A DNA stretch of 12,605 nucleotides, taken from NCBI GenBank assembly GCA_913054055.1, contig CAJXIT010000064.1, positions 1 to 12,605 on the forward strand, read 5' to 3'. Shown in pieces: positions 8,589 to 12,605 of this stretch. The DNA is from an uncultured Thalassolituus sp. GTDB lineage: Bacteria > Pseudomonadota > Gammaproteobacteria > Pseudomonadales > Oceanobacteraceae. The notes under the pieces are model-generated. The model was not told the DNA's origin, did not search any database, and worked only from the letters and a program-made list of their open reading frames with translations. The position numbers and the translations under genes are program-made. Every line of letters starts with the position of its first letter. The stretch's first letter is position 1.

Positions 8589-9301
8589 CAAATCACCTCC
8601 CCTTGCGGAAGCTGGCCACCCAGCTCCAAAAACTGTTTCTGCTCAATGGGCACAAATCTTACTTTGTCACCTACGGACACAGGCATGATGGATTGAGATT
8701 CAGGATTGAACATGTCCGTTGGGCACAAACCAATTAAGTTCCAGCCCCCAGGGCTTTGTGATGGATATACCGCCGTTTGTCGATCAGCAATGGCCACTGC
8801 CCCCTTGGGTACTTTTTTTCTAGGGGTTGGTAAACGCGGTGCCGCAATACGTTCATCCACCTCACCTAAATACGCAAAACCCGGAGCAAAACCAATGGCA
8901 TAAACTCGATAGTCTTGTGATGTATGAATATCAATAACTTGTTGCGTGCTTATACCCGCATTATCCGCCAGCAGTTTTAAATCTGGCCCCGCGTCTTCGC
9001 CATAATAAACCGGCAGCTCAACAGTTTTACCGTCATACACGTTCGCGACATCTTGATTACGATTATGAATTTCTTGAAAGGCTTCTTTAATGATTTTACG
9101 CACATGCAGGTGGTCGGTTTTCAGTGGATTAAATATCACTAAAATAGATGCATAACTGGGCACCAAATCAATCAGAGTATGCCCCACGTGCGCCGTTAAA
9201 AATGTACTCACATGCAAAATTTCATCGCTGATGGTTTGGCTCACGTTTTCGCCAAAATAAACGATTAAAGAGTTTTCTGAAGCCACCAGTATTTGCATCA
9301 T
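8588..9301 (-). CDS. pxpB: 5-oxoprolinase subunit PxpB (KipI/AHS1 family)
   Basis: PxpB is the second subunit of the PxpABC 5-oxoprolinase, related to the Bacillus KipI inhibitor and allophanate hydrolase subunit 1. It has 237 residues (E. coli YbgJ/PxpB about 218). Visible family motifs are PVYYGEDAGPDL (97-108), GFAPGFAYLG (137-146), PRLPTPRKKVP (155-165), ADRQTAVYP and SPGGWNLIG (183-191). Two ATGs in a row (9301 and 9298) could each be the start; AGAG lies just upstream of both. It follows pxpA by 18 bp and runs into pxpC with a one-base overlap. A kinase-inhibitor role like Bacillus KipI is not suggested, because no sporulation context is present and pxpA is adjacent. Confidence 0.94.
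   Translation of the reverse strand: MMQILVASENSLIVYFGENVSQTISDEILHVSTFLTAHVGHTLIDLVPSYASILVIFNPLKTDHLHVRKIIKEAFQEIHNRNQDVANVYDGKTVELPVYYGEDAGPDLKLLADNAGISTQQVIDIHTSQDYRVYAIGFAPGFAYLGEVDERIAAPRLPTPRKKVPKGAVAIADRQTAVYPSQSPGGWNLIGLCPTDMFNPESQSIMPVSVGDKVRFVPIEQKQFLELGGQLPQGEVI
8593..8600 (-). promoter_or_regulatory. Strong ribosome binding site of pxpC inside pxpB
   Basis: On the minus strand GGAGGTGA, an eight-base match to the anti-Shine-Dalgarno, lies within the last codons of pxpB, with GGAGG 7 nt before the pxpC ATG at 8588. It settles the pxpC start over the preceding TTG and suggests high, coupled translation of PxpC. Confidence 0.8.
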
Positions 9302-9319
9302 TTTTCTCTAAATTACCCG

Positions 9320-10051
9320 TTAGCTAATCAGCTTTTTAATTTCGGCAATGGCATTCACGCCGTCCAGATTATCGCCGTGTACACATAACGAATCCGCTTT
9401 AACGTGAAGCGTATTGCCACTCACCGAAGTAATGGTGCCTTGCTCATTAAGCTGTTTAACTTGCGCCAGCATTTTTTCTTTTGTATGTACCGCGCCTTCT
9501 AAGGTACGCGATAATAATTTGCCATCATCTGCATAACAGCGATCGGCAAAGGCCTCGAATAAAAGTTCGATCCCCAAGTCTGCGGCTTCTTTTTCATGCT
9601 GTTTAAAATCTTGCGTGGCTTGCAGCATTAATTTTACTGGGCGATGAAATTGCGATATCGATTTCATAATGGCCAAGCGTACTTGGGGTTTTGCCATCAT
9701 GTCGTTATAAAGCGCCCCATGGGGTTTCACATATTCCATGGTGATACCTTGGCTATTTGCTAAGCCGTCCAAGGCACTGATTTGATATAACACCATGGCG
9801 ATGATTTCCGTTTCGCTGCAATTCATACTGCGACGACCAAAGCCCACAAGGTCGGGATACGCTGGGTGCGCCCCCACGGTGACACCATATTGCTTGGCCA
9901 GCTTTAATGTATGCATCATGATTTGTGGGTCGCCTGCGTGAAAACCACAGGCAATGTTGGCTTGGTTAATATGAGGGAAAACTGCTTCATCTAAACCCAT
10001 TTTCCATGAGCCAAAACTTTCACCTAAATCGCAATTTATTAATAACGCCAT
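9320..10051 (-). CDS. pxpA: 5-oxoprolinase subunit PxpA (LamB/YcsF family)
   Basis: PxpA is the YcsF/LamB-type subunit of the ATP-dependent 5-oxoprolinase. The 243-residue product matches E. coli PxpA (about 244). Conserved blocks are NCDLGESFG (6-14), NIACGFHAGDP (32-42), VGAHPAYPDLVGFGRR (59-74) and VKPHGALYN (108-116), which contain the acidic and histidine residues typical of this metal-dependent deacetylase-like barrel. The reading frame stays open 27 codons further upstream, into the DUF1445 gene, but the family N-terminus MALLINCDLGE and an AGGAA 8 nt upstream place the start at 10051. It lies 11 bp after DUF1445 and 18 bp before pxpB. Confidence 0.95.
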   Translation of the reverse strand: MALLINCDLGESFGSWKMGLDEAVFPHINQANIACGFHAGDPQIMMHTLKLAKQYGVTVGAHPAYPDLVGFGRRSMNCSETEIIAMVLYQISALDGLANSQGITMEYVKPHGALYNDMMAKPQVRLAIMKSISQFHRPVKLMLQATQDFKQHEKEAADLGIELLFEAFADRCYADDGKLLSRTLEGAVHTKEKMLAQVKQLNEQGTITSVSGNTLHVKADSLCVHGDNLDGVNAIAEIKKLIS

Positions 10052-10059
10052 AATATTTT

Positions 10060-10064
10060 TTCCT
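10060..10064 (-). promoter_or_regulatory. Ribosome binding site of pxpA
   Basis: AGGAA on the minus strand, 8 nt before the pxpA ATG at 10051, overlaps the TAG stop of the DUF1445 gene (TAGGAA). It supports the short form of PxpA over the 27-codon N-terminal extension. Confidence 0.7.
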
Positions 10065-10851
10065 AAAAAATCGCTAATTTGGAATTGGGTATATCTGAAA
10101 CTACCATGCAACCTGGAGAGTGAGTAATACAAAACTCTGGCTTAGCCGCCGCAATGGCCGCTTGTGGTGTCACCCCACAGGCGGTGAATACGGGTACTTC
10201 GCCTTCTTTAATGCTGACGGCGTCGCCATAATCCGTGCGATGAATATCGGCGATGCCAATGGCCGCTGGATCACCAAAATGTATTGGCGCACCGTGTACC
10301 GATGGAAAGCGCGAGCAAATTTGAATCATGCGAATGGCATCGGCAGGTTTAAATGGGCGCATGCTCACCACTGTATTGCCATGAAAACGCCCTGCAGGCT
10401 TGCACGAGATATTGGTGTTATACATGGGCACATTCACATCCTCACTGATGTTGCGCACTTCTAAACCGTCGGCCAATAACGCTTCTTCAAAACTGAACGA
10501 GCAACCTAATAAAAATGTCACCAAGTCATCCTGCCACACATCACTGATGTCACTGACTTCTTCCACTAACTCTCCGTTGCGCCAAATTCGATATTTGGGC
10601 ACGTCACTGCGAATATCAAAATCAGGACCTATTTCAGGAATATGGGTATCGCCCGGATTCGCCGCCATGGCCACCACAGGGCAAGGCTTAGGGTTCAGCT
10701 GACAAAACTGTAGAAACTCATCCGCCCAAGCTTTTGGCAATATGGCCACGTTGCATTGCACATAACCATTGCACCAGCCAGAGGTGTGCCCCTGATGCTG
10801 TCCACTGCGGATCTGTGCTCGCAGCTGTGATGGTGTAATGGCTTGTGACAT
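10063..10851 (-). CDS. DUF1445 family protein (YcsI-like, annotated elsewhere as putative hydro-lyase)
   Basis: A 262-residue cytosolic protein of the DUF1445/YcsI family, whose reaction is not firmly known; 'hydro-lyase' is an automatic label. Conserved blocks: GYVQCNVAILP (29-39), DVPKYRIWRNGE (83-94), WQDDLVTFLLGCSFSFEEAL (106-125, with Cys117), AGRFHGNTVVSMRP (153-166), VHGAPIHFGDP (185-195), ACGVTPQAA (224-232) and ITHSPG (242-247). I choose the ATG at 10851, with GAGAG upstream, over the in-frame GTG five codons earlier. It is the first gene of the operon, 11 bp before pxpA. B. subtilis also keeps ycsI with its pxpABC (ycsF/kipI/kipA) genes, and DUF1445 is fused to DUF4392 in eukaryotic DGLUCY, so a role on 5-oxoproline or D-glutamate is a strong inference. 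Loss of function is not indicated; all blocks look intact. Confidence 0.88.
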   Translation of the reverse strand: MSQAITPSQLRAQIRSGQHQGHTSGWCNGYVQCNVAILPKAWADEFLQFCQLNPKPCPVVAMAANPGDTHIPEIGPDFDIRSDVPKYRIWRNGELVEEVSDISDVWQDDLVTFLLGCSFSFEEALLADGLEVRNISEDVNVPMYNTNISCKPAGRFHGNTVVSMRPFKPADAIRMIQICSRFPSVHGAPIHFGDPAAIGIADIHRTDYGDAVSIKEGEVPVFTACGVTPQAAIAAAKPEFCITHSPGCMVVSDIPNSKLAIF

Positions 10852-10874
10852 GCTGATCTCTCTCACGGGTCATT

Positions 10875-10897
10875 GTTGATTGCTTTTACTTATCAAC
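10875..10897. promoter_or_regulatory. LysR-box-like dyad (T-N11-A) before the oxoprolinase operon
   Basis: GTTGAT (10875-10880) and ATCAAC (10892-10897) are perfect inverted 6-bp arms separated by 11 bp, the T-N11-A form of LysR regulator sites. It lies 24 bp upstream of the DUF1445 ATG and abuts or overlaps the candidate -10 element, so by position it would cover the transcription start and act as a repression or autoregulation site. Binding by the operon's own LysR protein is inferred. Confidence 0.5.
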
Positions 10898-10924
10898 TTT
10901 TAGCATTTTGAGGAAATAGGTCAA
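10897..10924 (-). promoter_or_regulatory. Candidate sigma-70 promoter of the DUF1445-pxpABC operon
   Basis: On the minus strand, TTGACC (10919-10924) is followed after 16 bp by TAAAAG (10897-10902), preceded by TGC as in an extended -10. An A/T-rich tract with an alternating TA run lies just upstream, like an UP element. It would start transcription roughly 40 nt before the DUF1445 ATG. The -10 hexamer matches only 4 of 6 bases, so the call is moderate. Confidence 0.45.
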
Positions 10925-10960
10925 GTTTTTATATATATACAAGGAGGTATAAGGGCTACT

Positions 10961-10995
10961 GAAAGCATTTTATTATCAATTAGCGCTTTCTTTTT
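10961..10995 (+). terminator. Weak terminator-like hairpin with T-rich tail
   Basis: GAAAGC (10961-10966) pairs with GCTTTC (10985-10990) across an 18-nt loop and runs straight into TTTTT on the plus strand. It has the shape of an intrinsic terminator, but the stem is only 6 bp and no plus-strand gene lies upstream. It could be a leader or short-RNA element, or chance. Confidence 0.25.
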
Positions 10996-11060
10996 GGCTT
11001 ATATGGTTCATTGATAGTATCGAACCTTTTTTTCAGCCATAGCTGAATAGTACAGCCAAT

Positions 11061-11089
11061 TTGAACAATCAGCTGTAGCTGGTTAAAGT
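11061..11089 (+). promoter_or_regulatory. Candidate promoter of the DinB-family gene
   Basis: TTGAAC (11061-11066) and TAAAGT (11084-11089) are separated by exactly 17 bp, and the spacer contains the small dyad CAGCTGTAGCTG. Transcription would start about 35-40 nt before the preferred GTG start, which supports that start over the ATG at 11104. Confidence 0.45.
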
Positions 11090-11121
11090 GGTCATGTAGA
11101 TCCATGCGTTTATTTCACTAC

Positions 11122-11126
11122 AAGGA
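11122..11126 (+). promoter_or_regulatory. Ribosome binding site that sets the dinB-family start
   Basis: AAGGA lies 7 nt before the GTG at 11134. The upstream in-frame ATG at 11104 has no Shine-Dalgarno, so this site favours the shorter protein. Confidence 0.65.
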
Positions 11127-11133
11127 TAAGTCA

Positions 11134-11682
11134 GTGAACGGTTTAGTACATTTCCAATATTTTTCTAACTATAACAAGCGATTAAACGACCAAGTTTACC
11201 TTGCTGCATCACAGCTCAGCCCTGAAGAACTCAAGCAAGACAAAGGTGCTTTTTTTAACTCTATTCTAGGCACACTTAATCATATTCTTGTGGGGGACTT
11301 GGTCTGGCTAAATCGGTTCATGCATGCCATTGGCGACCCGGATAGGATAAACAGCTTAAAAAAGCTAAACAGCTTTCCAGCCCCCACTCAGCTTAACCAA
11401 ATTGTTTACGAGGACTTTTCAGAGCTTCACAGCGCCAGAGCCGAGTTAGACAACATCATTCACCATTGGTTATTTAACGATATGAATGAGGCGACATTGG
11501 CTTCAAACATTGAATACAAAAATATGAAAAATGAACCCGCTTGCCGCAATCTAGCTGAACTCATTAGCCACCTTTTCAACCATCAAACCCATCACAGAGG
11601 GCAAGTTACCACCCTGCTAAGCCAGTGCGGTTTGGATGTGGGCACAACGGATTTTTTAATCGACATCCCTAAATTAGATTGA
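11134..11682 (+). CDS. DinB family protein (putative metal-dependent hydrolase or thiol transferase fold)
   Basis: A 182-residue four-helix-bundle protein of the DinB/YfiT type, distinct from DNA polymerase IV despite the name. With the GTG start it opens MNGLVHFQYFSNYNKRLNDQVY, the usual DinB N-terminus (short helix ending in YNxxxN). The metal triad is visible as His50 in TLNHIL and His150/His154 in FNHQTHHRGQ. Related proteins include metal-dependent hydrolases and thiol transferases, but many have no known reaction, and none can be named here. The in-frame ATG at 11104 would add ten residues that do not fit the family and lacks a Shine-Dalgarno. It is transcribed divergently from the oxoprolinase operon from its own candidate promoter, and nothing ties it functionally to either neighbour. 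Confidence 0.85.
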   Translation: MNGLVHFQYFSNYNKRLNDQVYLAASQLSPEELKQDKGAFFNSILGTLNHILVGDLVWLNRFMHAIGDPDRINSLKKLNSFPAPTQLNQIVYEDFSELHSARAELDNIIHHWLFNDMNEATLASNIEYKNMKNEPACRNLAELISHLFNHQTHHRGQVTTLLSQCGLDVGTTDFLIDIPKLD

Positions 11683-11713
11683 CCCAGTCAATATAAATGA
11701 CCCTAGCCGCCAA

Positions 11714-11735
11714 ACTCATTCAGAAATGACTGAGT
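11714..11735 (+). terminator. Hairpin after the DinB-family gene
   Basis: ACTCATTCA (11714-11722) pairs with TGACTGAGT (11727-11735) with one mismatch around a GAAA tetraloop, 32 bp after the stop codon. The compact, stable loop suggests an RNA 3' structure, but the sequence after it is not U-rich, so it is at most a weak terminator. Confidence 0.35.
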
Positions 11736-11809
11736 AAGCATTATTAACCTTTTAACCCCATAACTTTTAAACTAAAGTTCTGCTTCATATTGTTTTGACA
11801 GATGTTATT

Positions 11810-11814
11810 GGAGG
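11810..11814 (+). promoter_or_regulatory. Ribosome binding site that sets the permease start
   Basis: GGAGG lies 4 nt before the GTG at 11819, slightly close but a full match. The longer reading from TTG at 11795 has no Shine-Dalgarno and would place this site inside the coding region. Confidence 0.65.
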
Positions 11815-11818
11815 GAAA

Positions 11819-12553
11819 GTGGAATTAGCTTGGTTCGCATTAGGCGCCTTTATTTTATTGGCTTACACCTTAGAAGCCATCACAGGGTTTGGCAGCATTG
11901 TTATTGCGCTTTCTCTTGGCATATTGGTTTTACCAATAGACATGGTACTGCCTATATTGGTGGCACTGAACATCCCAATGAGCGCCACACTTGCTTACAA
12001 AAATCGCCACGCCATCAACAAAGATCTTTTATTAAAGACCATTTTACCTGGCATGCTTTTAGGCACGATCACAGGGTACTTTATTAAGCCCTACATAAAT
12101 GAATCATTATTAAAGTTATTATTTGGCATACTGATCATTTGGTTTGCGACTCGTGAGTTATGGCGCATGCGTCACGCTCAAGTTGACCAAGCGAGGCCAA
12201 ATTTTTTAACCCGTTTTATTACTTATTGCGCAGGCATTACCCACGGTTTATTTGCCAGCGGTGGGCCTTTACTGGTTTACGCGATCGCAGGTACAAAAAT
12301 TGATAAATCCGCTTTCCGCGCCACCATGGTAGTGGTTTGGCTTTCTATGAATAGCTTATTATTTTTCGCATTTATCATAGATGGCCGCATGCAGCCTCTG
12401 GCACTGAATATTGCTATGTATTTGCCATTGCTAATTATTGCTGTAAAACTTGGAAACTTCCTGCATCATAAGTTAGACGAACAGCTATTTAGAAAAGGCA
12501 TATATTATTTACTGACAGTGACTGGCGTCATTTTAATCAGTGGAAGTGTATAA
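11819..12553 (+). CDS. TSUP family (TauE/SafE) membrane permease
   Basis: An inner-membrane protein of 244 residues, a normal length for the TSUP family, whose members carry sulfite, sulfoacetate, or other small organic and sulfur anions. About seven to eight hydrophobic segments are visible (roughly 4-20, 28-50, 71-90, 97-114, 131-157, 166-187, 195-213 and 228-242). The two family half-repeats each carry a Gly-rich motif: ITGFGS (21-26) near the N-terminus and GLFASGGPLLVY (143-154) in the middle. I start it at the GTG at 11819 because of GGAGG just upstream and because translation then begins directly at the first membrane helix. The substrate cannot be told. It is 136 bp downstream of the DinB gene in the same direction, without an obvious promoter of its own. 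Confidence 0.87.
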   Translation: MELAWFALGAFILLAYTLEAITGFGSIVIALSLGILVLPIDMVLPILVALNIPMSATLAYKNRHAINKDLLLKTILPGMLLGTITGYFIKPYINESLLKLLFGILIIWFATRELWRMRHAQVDQARPNFLTRFITYCAGITHGLFASGGPLLVYAIAGTKIDKSAFRATMVVVWLSMNSLLFFAFIIDGRMQPLALNIAMYLPLLIIAVKLGNFLHHKLDEQLFRKGIYYLLTVTGVILISGSV

Positions 12554-12577
12554 TCTTTTCGATTAATGACTTCACAT

Positions 12578-12605
12578 AAAAAAGCCAAAACCTATTACGG
12601 GTTTT
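12578..12605 (+). terminator. Intrinsic terminator cut by the window end
   Basis: After the permease gene, AAAACC (12587-12592) pairs with GGTTTT (12600-12605) over a 7-nt loop. The left side is preceded by AAAAAAGCC, so the sequence beyond the window probably continues GGC and a T-run, giving a longer stem and possibly a two-way terminator. That completion is inferred. Confidence 0.6.

Larger units (their letters stand above)
10852..11133. other. Divergent intergenic region between the oxoprolinase operon and dinB
   Basis: This 282-bp stretch has no credible gene. It holds the leftward operon promoter and LysR-like dyad, an alternating TA run (about 10930-10939), an orphan AAGGAGG at 10941-10947 with no ATG, GTG or TTG start in reach, an inverted repeat with a T-rich tail (10961-10995), a 6-bp hairpin TTCAGC-CATA-GCTGAA (11032-11047) and the candidate dinB promoter. 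Confidence 0.6.

Noticed and set aside
10052..10132. N-terminal extension of PxpA by 27 codons into the DUF1445 gene
   Set aside because: The added residues are out of keeping with the family, and the internal ATG at 10051 has a proper AGGAA and the canonical MALLINCDLGE start.
10120..10464. 114-codon open frame on the plus strand opposite the DUF1445 gene
   Set aside because: It lies entirely antisense to a well-conserved coding region, has no recognisable domain, and the opposite strand carries all DUF1445 motifs.
10929..10940. Alternating TA run as a microsatellite or phase-variable repeat
   Set aside because: Only about five TA units, upstream of the candidate -35; too short to call a variable repeat, more simply an A/T-rich upstream element.
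11032..11047. TTCAGC-CATA-GCTGAA hairpin as a terminator
   Set aside because: The T-run lies before the stem on the plus strand and becomes an A-run after it on the minus strand, so it does not have terminator form for either direction.
11134..11682. DNA polymerase IV (dinB) identity
   Set aside because: The protein is 182 residues with a His-triad four-helix-bundle pattern; it shares only the family name with the polymerase.

Overview
The window reads as a chromosomal segment of a marine-type gammaproteobacterium. This rests on the Gram-negative Kdo/heptose/lipid A genes, protein sequences close to the E. coli orthologues, and moderate GC judged by eye. An Oceanospirillales-like host is my guess, not something the sequence proves. 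Thirteen genes fill nearly all of it. I see no tRNA, rRNA, CRISPR array, insertion sequence or phage gene.

Region 1 (about 1-4860) is an envelope locus. waaA (Kdo transferase) runs leftward. Divergently, hldE (ADP-heptose synthesis), an LpxL-type lipid A acyltransferase and a DUF6279 lipoprotein run rightward in a row. The three recognised enzymes build the lipid A-Kdo-heptose inner part of LPS. The lipoprotein has no known function but sits 32 bp behind lpxL.

Region 2 (about 4911-10925) is the notable part: seven genes, all leftward, tightly packed, many with overlapping stop and start codons. In transcription order they are a DUF1445 (YcsI-like) protein, pxpA, pxpB, pxpC, a DUF4392 protein (D-glutamate cyclase family), a LysR-type regulator and a D-amino-acid transaminase of fold class IV. 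PxpABC is the ATP-dependent prokaryotic 5-oxoprolinase. Together the genes suggest a route by which amino groups of D-amino acids are collected as D-glutamate (transaminase), cyclised to 5-oxo-D-proline (DUF4392), inverted by an unassigned step for which DUF1445 is the only free candidate, and opened to L-glutamate (PxpABC). DUF1445 and DUF4392 are the two halves of the eukaryotic D-glutamate cyclase DGLUCY, here as separate genes around the oxoprolinase genes. A candidate promoter and a perfect 6-bp-arm T-N11-A dyad (LysR-box form) lie before the first gene.

Region 3 (about 10852-12605) holds a 282-bp divergent intergenic region with several small signals, then a DinB-family metalloprotein and a TSUP (TauE/SafE) membrane permease, both rightward and both best started at GTG codons preceded by good ribosome binding sites. 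The window ends inside what looks like a terminator hairpin.
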